Notes under the pieces: model-generated
What the model saw: only the letters and a program-made list of their open reading frames with translations
Database searches by the model: none
Told to the model about the DNA's origin: nothing
In this document: in pieces, positions 9,173 to 17,057 of the stretch
How the letters are laid out: each line of letters starts with the position of its first letter
How positions within the stretch are numbered: position 1 is the first letter of the stretch
Program-made: the position numbers and the translations under genes
NCBI RefSeq assembly: GCF_000424305.1
Contig: NZ_AUJQ01000004.1
Coordinates: 248,001-312,000 of the forward strand
Length of the DNA stretch: 64,000 bases
From: Pseudobutyrivibrio ruminis AD2017
GTDB lineage: Bacteria; Bacillota; Clostridia; Lachnospirales; Lachnospiraceae
Reading direction: 5' to 3'

Positions 9173-9253
9173 AAATCCTACGTTCACAATCTATTTTGTT
9201 CTTTCAGTCACTAGATGTTCCTTACAGAACAAAAAAGATTGTTAACTGGATTT
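9173..9253. repeat. Family A palindrome, copy 3
   Basis: AAATCC and GGATTT flank a near-perfect stem, GTTCACAATCTATTTTGTTC against GAACAAAAAAGATTGTTAAC, with loop TTTCAGTCACTAGATGTTCC. It fills the glmM-HPr spacer and lies about 20 bp before the HPr start codon. Confidence 0.75.
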
Positions 9254-9262
9254 GAATATACT

Positions 9263-10612
9263 TTATAAAATTGTCTTAGTAATCAAGTCGGCGAGTGCGT
9301 GGGCGTCGGCCTCGATTTCCTCCTGGTTCTTGCCTTCAATCATGACACGAACAAGTGGCTCTGTTCCTGATGGGCGGATAAGTACACGACCTTCGCCAGC
9401 GAACTTCTCGCCAAGAGCTTCGATAGCCTTTGCGATTTCTGGGTATTCCATGTAGCTTTCCTTCTTGTGATTTGGAACCTTTGCGTTCACAAGTGCCTGT
9501 GGTAATACTTCCATGATAGATGCAAGCTCTGAAAGTGACTTGCCAGTTTCTACCATTACGCGAAGAAGGTGGAGTGCTGATAAAAGTCCATCACCAGTAG
9601 TGTTATCATCAAGGAAGATAACGTGTCCACTCTGCTCACCACCGATATTGTAACCATGCTCAAGCATGTTCTCTAAAACGTATCTATCGCCAACCTTTGT
9701 TGACTCAACATTGATACCCTGTTCCTTAGCCATAAGTGTGAAGCCAAGGTTTGTCATTACTGTAACAACGCATGTGTTCTTCTTAAGTGTACCCTTGTCC
9801 TTCATGTGCTTAGCACAGATGGCCATAACCTGATCACCATCGACAAGATGTCCCTTTTCATCTACAGCAAGCATTCTGTCGGCATCGCCATCGAAAGCAA
9901 GACCAACCTGAGCGTTCTCAGCGACTACACGTGCCTTAAGCTCATCCATATGTGTGCTTCCGCAGTTTGCATTGATGTTTGTTCCATCAGGATTGTTGTG
10001 GATTGTGATAAGCTCAGCACCCATCTCTGAAAGGCAAGCTACAGAAGTTCTGTAAGATGCGCCCTCAGCGCAATCGATAACAATCTTAAGTCCTGATAAA
10101 TCCATAGGTACTGTATTCTTAAGGAAGTCTACATACTCTCTTCCAAGGTCAAATCTATATTCAATCTTACCGATTTCTGCACCTGTTGGAAGGTTAACAC
10201 CTGCCATGTTGCTTTCGATAAGAGCCTGAATCTCATCCTCTAAAGCATCTGAAAGCTTGAAACCTTCGCCATTGAAGAATTTGATTCCGTTAAATTCCAT
10301 TGGGTTGTGGCTGGCTGAAATAACAACACCAGCATCTACCTTATGCTTGCGAGTAAGGTAAGCAATTGCAGGTGTAGGAAGTACTCCTACGTAGACTGCG
10401 TTAGCACCAACTGAGCAGATACCACTCATAAGCGCAGAAGCAAGCATTGTTCCTGAAATTCTTGTATCACATCCAACGATGATTGTTGGCTGGTGGCTTG
10501 CCTCCTTAGTAAGAACGTAAGCGCCTGCCTGTCCTAATTGCTTAGCAAGTTCAATTGTAAGTTCTGAGCCAGCAACTCCTCTGACTCCGTCTGTTCCAAA
10601 TAATCTTCCCAT
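9263..10612 (-). CDS. glmM: Phosphoglucosamine mutase
   Basis: Converts glucosamine-6-phosphate to glucosamine-1-phosphate for UDP-GlcNAc and peptidoglycan. Its 449 aa are typical. Visible are the N-terminal [11 protein letters not shown], the phosphoserine loop SASHNP with Ser101, the metal-binding DGDADR, and the C-terminal phosphate-binding RPSGTEP. It is third in the cdaA-cdaR-glmM order conserved across Firmicutes, where GlmM is known to bind and restrain CdaA. The cdaR stop is 27 bp upstream. Confidence 0.97.
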   Translation of the reverse strand: MGRLFGTDGVRGVAGSELTIELAKQLGQAGAYVLTKEASHQPTIIVGCDTRISGTMLASALMSGICSVGANAVYVGVLPTPAIAYLTRKHKVDAGVVISASHNPMEFNGIKFFNGEGFKLSDALEDEIQALIESNMAGVNLPTGAEIGKIEYRFDLGREYVDFLKNTVPMDLSGLKIVIDCAEGASYRTSVACLSEMGAELITIHNNPDGTNINANCGSTHMDELKARVVAENAQVGLAFDGDADRMLAVDEKGHLVDGDQVMAICAKHMKDKGTLKKNTCVVTVMTNLGFTLMAKEQGINVESTKVGDRYVLENMLEHGYNIGGEQSGHVIFLDDNTTGDGLLSALHLLRVMVETGKSLSELASIMEVLPQALVNAKVPNHKKESYMEYPEIAKAIEALGEKFAGEGRVLIRPSGTEPLVRVMIEGKNQEEIEADAHALADLITKTIL

Positions 10613-10639
10613 ATTACTCCTTATTTCCTTTGCGAAGAT

Positions 10640-11881
10640 TTAGTTATCTTCTACAACATTAACTGTCACCGAAGTATTTTGAATGGTGACTCCTTCAATA
10701 TTTTCAAACTGCAAAACAGCATTTTGTGCTTCACCAGCAGTAAGCCCTGAACAATCTACAAATCCCTTGAGATTCTTAGCACTGATTCCACTCAAGGCCG
10801 TCTCTGTTCCAAAGACGTTAACCTTGACATCACTACTATTCAGTGTAACCTTCATGCCCGGTGGGACATTTTTAAATTCTATGTTATCAGCCGCAACATC
10901 CACTGTTGAAGATGTTTCACCTGCCATAAGCACCGTGATAGTAACCTTAGAGCTAGATGTATCCGCAAGAGATACTCCCTCTGGCAAGTATGAGCTGATA
11001 TCAACTGTTGTAATAAATGAGCCTGTTAAATCTGAAAGGTTGATAACTGACTCTGGAATGGTGATGCTAGTAACATCGTTAAGTGCGCTGGCCTCGCCAA
11101 TAATCATTACTGACGATGGGTCAGTCTTTATGGATTCAAGTGTTAAATCTGATGAAAGAGTTCCACTTGTTTTAACCACTACGTCAACTGCCTTTGTATT
11201 AGAGAAGGTAACGCTGACTGAAACCGTCGACACTGAAAGAGTAAGCTCTTTAGCGTCCACTTCTTCTCCTCGTTCTGTGTAGAACTTAGGTATTACGCTT
11301 TCAGTGAAGTTGCTGGTAACACCTGTGATGTTAGCTGTTGCAACTACTGAGCTGATACTAGATACCACTTCTTCTGGTCCTGTAACTGTAAGGACTGTAG
11401 GGCTACAGGTAACTGTGCCTACCGCTAATCCCTCTTCTACCTGTCCAGTAGTCTGAGCACTAATAACAAATCTTTGTGTCTTCTCATCTTCCAATACCAC
11501 ATACAAGTAATTCTGCTTGCTTGATATTGTTATATAGTTAGCATAGGATTTAGCCGCTATGGTAACTGGAATTCGCTCTTCATTTTCCAGATTGTTCATA
11601 TCAGCAACAGCTGAAAAATCTGAAGGCGAGAGCTTTTCAATGATGGAACGCTTCGCTGTAACCCTGAAGCTTACAGTGTTGATGCCATCCTTTATTTCGT
11701 ATAGCTTACCAGAGCTTTTAAGAACATCACCATTTGTAACTGTAACTACTGCGGTGAAGGTTCTGGTCTGGGTTGGATCATCAATGTTGACCACAACAAG
11801 CCATAGCAAAAATGCAAATATAAAAGCAAGTATCTTTAATCCGACGTCCTTTGTGAGGGCTGCAATAATCTTCTGTTTCAT
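10640..11881 (-). CDS. cdaR: YbbR-domain regulator of diadenylate cyclase
   Basis: 413 aa with one N-terminal membrane anchor (about residues 15-33) followed by an extracytoplasmic, Val/Thr/Ser-rich region with tandem YbbR-like beta repeats. CdaR proteins bind CdaA and tune c-di-AMP synthesis. The start codon immediately follows the cdaA stop (adjacent at 11881/11882), indicating tight translational coupling. Sequence conservation within the family is low, so the call rests on the anchor-plus-repeat architecture and the invariant cdaA-cdaR-glmM order. Confidence 0.9.
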   Translation of the reverse strand: MKQKIIAALTKDVGLKILAFIFAFLLWLVVVNIDDPTQTRTFTAVVTVTNGDVLKSSGKLYEIKDGINTVSFRVTAKRSIIEKLSPSDFSAVADMNNLENEERIPVTIAAKSYANYITISSKQNYLYVVLEDEKTQRFVISAQTTGQVEEGLAVGTVTCSPTVLTVTGPEEVVSSISSVVATANITGVTSNFTESVIPKFYTERGEEVDAKELTLSVSTVSVSVTFSNTKAVDVVVKTSGTLSSDLTLESIKTDPSSVMIIGEASALNDVTSITIPESVINLSDLTGSFITTVDISSYLPEGVSLADTSSSKVTITVLMAGETSSTVDVAADNIEFKNVPPGMKVTLNSSDVKVNVFGTETALSGISAKNLKGFVDCSGLTAGEAQNAVLQFENIEGVTIQNTSVTVNVVEDN

Positions 11882-12745
11882 TTAACCCTCCTTTCCTGTC
11901 GCATTAACACCGTCAACTTCTATATCAGAATTTTGGATTCGTTTAAGCTCTGCAATCAGCTCGTCTTCCTTGACGTCTCTGACTATTCGACCTTCTCTTG
12001 CGTAGGAAACAGTACCTGTTTCCTCGGAAACTACGATAGTGAGAGAATCAGAAACCTCGCTGATACCAACAGCAGCTCTGTGTCTTGTTCCCAAATCCTT
12101 TGAAAGTGCCATGTTATCAGAAAGAGGTAAATAGCAGGTAGCCGAAACTACTCGGTCTCCTCGCACGATAACTGCGCCATCATGTAATGGAGTGTTTTTC
12201 TCGAATATGTTAATTAACAGCTGTCTTGTAACAAGTGCATCCAGGCTAATACCAGTTCTTTCGAATTCAGTCAGCTGCATGTCGTTTTCAACAACAATAA
12301 GTGCGCCAGTTTTAACTGCACCCATTTCGTAGCAGGCTGTTACCATGCCAGTGATGGTGGAATCATCGAATCTTTTGGCGCCAGTTTTAAGAATGTTCCA
12401 TGAGAACATTGATGTGATTTTTCTACGACCGATTTGCTCAAGGGCACGTCTTAATTCGGGCTGGAATACAACGATTAAAACTGTGACGCCGACGGAAATC
12501 AGTCTCTCGCCTAACCACAGGATTGTGTTCATTTGGAAGATTGCCGCAATCACAAAAAACAGCATGATGATAAGGACGCCTCGAATAAGCATCCAAACTC
12601 TGCTGTTTTTCACCCATATCAACAGGTGATACATAAAATATGTAATTATGATAATCTCAATAATATCTGTGATGGAAACATCTGGAATATTTACGTTGAA
12701 ATAATCATCGATGAAGGCATCAACAGCATTCACGAAATCAACCAC
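11882..12745 (-). CDS. cdaA: Membrane diadenylate cyclase
   Basis: Makes the second messenger c-di-AMP from two ATP. The 287-aa protein has three predicted membrane helices (about 28-45, 52-70, 79-95) and a DAC domain with the catalytic DGA at 189-191 and GTRHRAA at 219-225. I take the GTG at 12745 as the start because AGGAAG lies seven bases upstream; no better ATG is available. It heads the cdaA-cdaR-glmM block, and the unrecognised 303-aa membrane gene ends 31 bp upstream. Confidence 0.96.
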   Translation of the reverse strand: MVDFVNAVDAFIDDYFNVNIPDVSITDIIEIIIITYFMYHLLIWVKNSRVWMLIRGVLIIMLFFVIAAIFQMNTILWLGERLISVGVTVLIVVFQPELRRALEQIGRRKITSMFSWNILKTGAKRFDDSTITGMVTACYEMGAVKTGALIVVENDMQLTEFERTGISLDALVTRQLLINIFEKNTPLHDGAVIVRGDRVVSATCYLPLSDNMALSKDLGTRHRAAVGISEVSDSLTIVVSEETGTVSYAREGRIVRDVKEDELIAELKRIQNSDIEVDGVNATGKEG

Positions 12746-12776
12746 AGATTCACTTCCTAACTACCCTGCCTGGGGG

Positions 12777-13688
12777 TTATATTTTCTTTACTTCTTTTTC
12801 TTCTTCTACAATTCTTATTTTAGGAACTGCAGTTACATAGTAGTAATAATCATCATCCTCAAACTGCACCTTTTCGATACGGGAATAATCCAAATCTAAG
12901 ATGAAATAATTAAGAATGATACCAACTACAATTACTAATATATTTCCAAAAATAAGTCCTAAGATTTCAGTCTTTTGACTGGTGAGCAAAAAGCCTGTGA
13001 GCATGATGATGAATTCCACAGCAACACCGGCCAGGTTTGCGATAATCCAAGACATATTGATATTGGACTGACGTAACATATATACAATAAGAAACATTGC
13101 AATCATTGCAACAAGATAAAAATAAAACATTCTGCCCTTAAGCATCTGTTCGTTTAGAAGGGATACTACTGAAACAGCTGATGTTTCATCTATGATTGCG
13201 GCAGCGTTATCTTTAACAATGTGAAGGTAGTAAGCTGTAACGGAACCACAGACAACACTGCAAAGCTCGTTAATATTGGAAAGGAGACCTGCTCCTAATG
13301 AAATCACGTATGGTGAATGGAATGAATAACAGATTGGAACTGTCGCTATATTATAAGTGTTCTTGCTTCTAAAATAAGCGCATACTAAGTAAGATGCCAC
13401 TACAAAACCGAGAGCAACAACAGCTGCTTCGGTGCTCAATGACAATAAATCTACTAAAAGTACAATTGTCAAGACAATGGATACACCCTGGATTGGAAAA
13501 AATCCACAGACGATTGCCATTATGATAAGAAGCCATGTCTGGCTAATTGTTTTGTTGTATCCAAAATTGTTCTTAATGCATATTAAACCTACAAGTGCAA
13601 TAAGTCCGTTCCATATTTTAATAAAAAGCATCTCTCTCGAGAGAATGTATTTACGTATGTCGTCTCTTATTCTTATAAATGCGTTCAT
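12777..13688 (-). CDS. Polytopic membrane protein of unknown function
   Basis: 303 aa with about eight to ten hydrophobic segments filling residues 25-270. The cytoplasmic-looking tail has an acidic, tyrosine-rich stretch (EDDDYYYYV) and ends in charged residues. I do not recognise the family. The start has an AGAGG ribosome binding site. It is 3 bp from the next upstream gene and 31 bp from cdaA, so it is likely co-transcribed with c-di-AMP synthesis. A link to envelope growth or c-di-AMP signalling is only a guess from position. Confidence 0.8.
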   Translation of the reverse strand: MNAFIRIRDDIRKYILSREMLFIKIWNGLIALVGLICIKNNFGYNKTISQTWLLIIMAIVCGFFPIQGVSIVLTIVLLVDLLSLSTEAAVVALGFVVASYLVCAYFRSKNTYNIATVPICYSFHSPYVISLGAGLLSNINELCSVVCGSVTAYYLHIVKDNAAAIIDETSAVSVVSLLNEQMLKGRMFYFYLVAMIAMFLIVYMLRQSNINMSWIIANLAGVAVEFIIMLTGFLLTSQKTEILGLIFGNILVIVVGIILNYFILDLDYSRIEKVQFEDDDYYYYVTAVPKIRIVEEEKEVKKI

Positions 13689-13691
13689 TAA

Positions 13692-14135
13692 TTAATCCTC
13701 TAGTATATCTTCACTATTTCTAGCAAGTAACGGTCTGGTTTGTTGTGCCTCATCCTCGTACATAAGGTTCAGCTTTGAATATTTACTGGCAAGCTCTTTG
13801 ATGAGCCTTTTGCCTCGGCGATACTGTTTTGCAGCTCTAAGCCTGGTGTTGTGTACATGTACGATGATGTACAAAGCGTAAGCTAAAAGCCCGGCCAATA
13901 TCATCAGAAGTATGTACATGGTGGTGATATTATCAAGGATATTTCCTGCAATGTACAAAACAATTGCAACATATATAAGCCCAAAGAAGATTGTACCAGC
14001 TATAAAGCCACCCCATCCATGAAGCGCAATGTACTCCTTTTTAGAATAGCGAAGCATAGGCTGATAATCAGGGCCAAATTCTTTTTCAAATATAGCCATG
14101 GACGTCATGTGTTTGACGCGTTCTTCGTTTATCAT
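13692..14135 (-). CDS. Small two-helix membrane protein, unknown
   Basis: 147 aa: a soluble N-terminal segment, two adjacent hydrophobic helices (about 43-65 and 70-92), then a basic and finally acidic cytoplasmic tail. No known family was recognised. The ATG at 14135 has an AGAGG ribosome binding site. Three bases separate it from the 303-aa membrane gene, so the two probably act together. A terminator at 14236-14267 lies upstream, so this gene probably begins the transcript that runs into cdaA. Confidence 0.75.
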   Translation of the reverse strand: MINEERVKHMTSMAIFEKEFGPDYQPMLRYSKKEYIALHGWGGFIAGTIFFGLIYVAIVLYIAGNILDNITTMYILLMILAGLLAYALYIIVHVHNTRLRAAKQYRRGKRLIKELASKYSKLNLMYEDEAQQTRPLLARNSEDILED

Positions 14136-14235
14136 CTATTGACCTCTTTAATAGGTATTTGTGTATAGTTAGAGCTATTATTTAAAATCTACCTAATCAT
14201 ACAGAATGAGTATAGCATAAAATAACTATAAAAAG

Positions 14236-14267
14236 AAATACCTACTAGCTTTTGCTAGCAGGTATTT
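14236..14267 (-). terminator. Intrinsic terminator after yvyF
   Basis: AAATACCT...AGGTATTT hairpin with an inner ACTAGC/GCTAGC-type stem, followed by a T-rich stretch on the minus strand. It lies 15 bp after the stop codon of the YvyF gene. Confidence 0.75.
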
Positions 14268-14281
14268 GAATTTGTACATTT

Positions 14282-14692
14282 TTATTTTTCTAAGAAACGC
14301 ATCTTATTCTTGTTCTCAGGCTTCTTCTTTGGTGGTTCTGGTTCCTTTGGTTTTTCTATAGCTGAGCTCAAATTGCTAGCCATAGTATTCTTACAGTTCT
14401 CGCAGAAACGGCCTGTTTTTATAGTCGCACCACAATTTTCGCACTCGATTCCAATGTCAGAATCATCTGTAAACTGTAGCCTTTCCTCTCTAATCCACTG
14501 ACGAATCTGATTTGTTGTTACTTCATTATCATCAGCAATCTGCTGTATAGAAGCTTTAGGATTCTCTCTGATATATTCCTTTACCTTTTGGAATTTCTTT
14601 TCCAATTCATCTCGGCAAGCTGGACACATATTAGGCGGTCCACCAATATAGTTGAATAATCTACCACAAGTTCTGCAATTGCGCACATCCAT
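14282..14692 (-). CDS. yvyF: YvyF-like flagellar-operon zinc-ribbon protein
   Basis: 136 aa. An N-terminal zinc-ribbon-like set (CRTCGRLF, then CPAC) is followed by a helix-turn-helix-like middle (about 45-70), a second CxxC pair set (CENCGA, CENC) and a proline/lysine-rich tail. This matches the YvyF family, usually found between comF and flgM in Firmicutes. Here it follows comF, but flgM is about 22 kb away. Function is unknown beyond the association with motility genes. The start has an AGGAGG ribosome binding site. Confidence 0.8.
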   Translation of the reverse strand: MDVRNCRTCGRLFNYIGGPPNMCPACRDELEKKFQKVKEYIRENPKASIQQIADDNEVTTNQIRQWIREERLQFTDDSDIGIECENCGATIKTGRFCENCKNTMASNLSSAIEKPKEPEPPKKKPENKNKMRFLEK

Positions 14693-14712
14693 AGGTAATA
14701 CCTCCTGACTAG

Positions 14713-15444
14713 CTATTTAAGCTGTCCTGTGCAGATACACAGGCCATAAACTTCTTTAACTCCCCCGTCCTTTAAAACTCTGGCCACCTCATCTAAAGTT
14801 GAACCAGTTGTATAAATATCATCAACTATAAGTACTTTTCTAAATTGTACATCATTTTTTACCATTGTGAAAGCTTTTAACAGATTTTTCTTTCTTTTCA
14901 GCCTATTTAACTGTTTCATAGCCACAGTATCTATTTTTCGTCTAACAACTTCATTATCTACTGGAATACCGCTGACCTCACTCAGTCTTTTTGCAAAAAC
15001 TTCCGCCTGATTATAACCACGTTTTCTTTTCTTCTTTTCGTACATTGGAACAGGTATGATTACATCAAAATCCATACCCTTAATCCAATTACCGTATATC
15101 TTCATGGCGTGCCATGCAAAGGTCTTTCCGTAGCAGCGCCTATTGGCATACTTGAATCGATACATTGCGTCCTTCATATCACCAGTGTATCTGAAGATGG
15201 CCTTCGTCTGATCAAAATAATGTTTCGTGTTTTGGCAGGTACTGCAATATTCCTCATTCTCGTTCACGGGAACGCCACAGGTCATACAGTAATTGGGGCC
15301 TACCAGCTTGATTTTCTTGGCGCAAGCCTTACAAAACCCCATTTCTTTTTCTATTTTTAATAAAACTTTATCACAAGACACGCAATGTTTTGGATATAAT
15401 AAATCTATGGAAGAGTCTATAATACCTTTTATAATATGGTTCAT
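14713..15444 (-). CDS. comF: ComF-family phosphoribosyltransferase-like protein
   Basis: 243 aa from the ATG at 15444, which has AGGAG upstream. A longer frame to 15684 would read into the divergent gene and is rejected. An N-terminal four-cysteine zinc finger (CVSCD, CKAC) and a further CxxC...CxxC set precede a PRTase fold with the PRPP-binding signature VLIVDDIYTTGST. ComF proteins act in natural transformation or DNA processing in some Firmicutes; the role here is inferred. yvyF starts 21 bp downstream. Confidence 0.9.
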   Translation of the reverse strand: MNHIIKGIIDSSIDLLYPKHCVSCDKVLLKIEKEMGFCKACAKKIKLVGPNYCMTCGVPVNENEEYCSTCQNTKHYFDQTKAIFRYTGDMKDAMYRFKYANRRCYGKTFAWHAMKIYGNWIKGMDFDVIIPVPMYEKKKRKRGYNQAEVFAKRLSEVSGIPVDNEVVRRKIDTVAMKQLNRLKRKKNLLKAFTMVKNDVQFRKVLIVDDIYTTGSTLDEVARVLKDGGVKEVYGLCICTGQLK

Positions 15445-15459
15445 TATTAATACTCCTAA

Positions 15460-15488
15460 TTGACTAATTTGGGATAACAAACTATTAT
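15460..15488 (+). promoter_or_regulatory. Sigma-A-type promoter of the substrate-binding protein gene
   Basis: TTGACT at 15460-15465 and TATTAT at 15483-15488 are separated by exactly 17 bp, and the ATG is 30 bp downstream. It lies back to back with the comF start. Confidence 0.7.
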
Positions 15489-15517
15489 TTAGTAATTGAA
15501 TCTTGAAAGGAACACCT

Positions 15518-16882
15518 ATGAAAAAAAGATTATTAAGTATATTAATGATTGCATCGATGTGCTTATCTCTTAGCGCATGTGGTGGCAAGGACAAGTCTGA
15601 ACCAGCAAACGATGTAACCGACGAATCTAACGAAGATTCATTTTCATATAATATATCAGCACTTTTATCCAAAGACAATAGCATGGATGAAATTCTTCTT
15701 AAGGGCTTTTCTGATGCACTTAGTGATTATATCGGCGATGACCATTTCACCATCACCACATCCTATGCATCAGAGGAAACTCCTAGTGATACCATCGCTT
15801 CAGAGGCCGTTAAGAATTCTTCTGATATGATTTTTACCACTGGTAAATCAACCTTAGTAGCTGCTGCAGATGCTACAGAAACAATCCCTATCATTGCCAC
15901 TGACATTGTGGATTTCAAGGGAACACTTCGCATCGCAAGCTTGGGTGGTAAATCCTGGGACAAAACTACAGGCCGCAACATCACTGGTGTCAGCAGCAAG
16001 CCTAGCATCGTTGACCAGGTTTCGCTCATGATCGAATCTACCAAGGATTTACAGACAGTGGGCATCCTCTTCTCACCTGAAGATACAGATGCCATCTACC
16101 AGAACGAAATCTTCGAAGCTTATTTGGATCAGGCTGGTATTCCTTGGAAGGAATATTTGATTCCTGCCACTAGCACTAAACTAAGCGATGATAAGGAAAA
16201 GGATTCTACAGCTTTAACACCTAGCAAATACGTTGCCTTCTCCGCAAAGGACGGCATGGATAACGATGTTATAAGCCTTGGAGATAATCCTTTATTTGGA
16301 CTTAACTCACCTTCATCTACACGAGTTGCTCTTGTTTCAGATTTCTGGACAGGACCTAAGGTTGTTGCAAAGCCAACACCTGCTGAGGAAGCTGATGAAG
16401 ATTCAAAGACAGATTCAGATGAAAAATCTGATTCAGGCAAATCAGATGCTAACGATATCGAATCAGAGATTTCTCTTGAGGACAGAATTACCGAAGCCTG
16501 CAGCGAATGCTCAGCCATCTATGTTCCATTTGAAAGCATGCTTACAGATCAGATGGATGTTATCGGTTCTGTTGCCCAGGAGCAGGATGTTGTAGTAGTT
16601 GCCGGTGATACAAATATCGGTCAGAACTCACTTGTAACTCTTTTCATGGATCCATATTCTTTAGGATATGCTGCTGGAAAGAAGGCCGTTAGAGTATTCA
16701 ACGGCGATGACATAACCACAATCAAAATCGGTTATGGTGATACAGATGAATGCGTTAAGCTCTACAACGGCGAAATCGCTGAAAAGTTTGACATGACATT
16801 CCCTAAATCATTTAGTGAATTCACGGAATTCTTATCAAGCTACACATACGGAAGTAATACAACAAGATTTTCATTTAATTAA
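15518..16882 (+). CDS. ABC-type substrate-binding lipoprotein (TrpX/YgvL-like)
   Basis: 454 aa from the ATG at 15518, preceded by AAAGG; an upstream TTG at 15503 is less likely. The N-terminus is a lipoprotein signal with lipobox LSAC and the modified Cys21. The mature part resembles the ABC_sub_bind family: two alpha/beta lobes, VVVVAGDTNIGQ near the C-terminus, and SLGYAAGKKA. An acidic Ser/Asp/Lys-rich linker is inserted between the lobes. No permease or ATPase gene is adjacent, so it is an orphan binding protein here. The ligand is unknown. Confidence 0.85.
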   Translation: MKKRLLSILMIASMCLSLSACGGKDKSEPANDVTDESNEDSFSYNISALLSKDNSMDEILLKGFSDALSDYIGDDHFTITTSYASEETPSDTIASEAVKNSSDMIFTTGKSTLVAAADATETIPIIATDIVDFKGTLRIASLGGKSWDKTTGRNITGVSSKPSIVDQVSLMIESTKDLQTVGILFSPEDTDAIYQNEIFEAYLDQAGIPWKEYLIPATSTKLSDDKEKDSTALTPSKYVAFSAKDGMDNDVISLGDNPLFGLNSPSSTRVALVSDFWTGPKVVAKPTPAEEADEDSKTDSDEKSDSGKSDANDIESEISLEDRITEACSECSAIYVPFESMLTDQMDVIGSVAQEQDVVVVAGDTNIGQNSLVTLFMDPYSLGYAAGKKAVRVFNGDDITTIKIGYGDTDECVKLYNGEIAEKFDMTFPKSFSEFTEFLSSYTYGSNTTRFSFN

Positions 16883-16885
16883 AAT

Positions 16886-16938
16886 AACCCCCTAGATTTT
16901 GGCAAGTTGTCTGACAACGTCACTAAATCTAGGGGGTT
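16886..16938 (+). terminator. Strong nested terminator
   Basis: A perfect 14-bp stem, AACCCCCTAGATTT against AAATCTAGGGGGTT, encloses a smaller GTTGT/ACAAC hairpin and is followed by TTTT. It ends the binding-protein transcript. Confidence 0.85.
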
Positions 16939-17004
16939 TTCAAAATACTTGACTTATGGTATTATGATAGTAACTATAAGTATAGATATCTAGGCCCTGG
17001 CATA

Positions 17005-17018
17005 GACAAAGGATTGTC
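17005..17018 (+). promoter_or_regulatory. Possible CsrA-binding hairpin in the FliD-like leader
   Basis: GACAA-AGGA-TTGTC forms a 5-bp stem presenting GGA in a four-base loop, about 40 nt before the start. A second GGA lies in the AAAGGAGG ribosome binding site. This spacing is typical of CsrA-repressed leaders; it is a prediction only. Confidence 0.4.
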
Positions 17019-17057
17019 GAAGGCTCAAAATTTCAAGGAAGAAAGGAGGGGCGTCTG

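Noticed and set aside
15445-15684. N-terminal extension of ComF
   Set aside because: It reads through the divergent lipoprotein gene and its promoter; the ATG at 15444 has a good ribosome binding site and starts the conserved region.
16949-16980. Sigma-A promoter before the FliD-like gene
   Set aside because: TTGACT is good, but no acceptable -10 box lies at 16-18 bp, and no sigma-28 match was found, so no promoter is called.
16975-17057. Possible riboswitch (c-di-GMP type) before the FliD-like gene
   Set aside because: The conserved core sequences and stems of the known c-di-GMP riboswitch classes are not present; only a small hairpin is seen.
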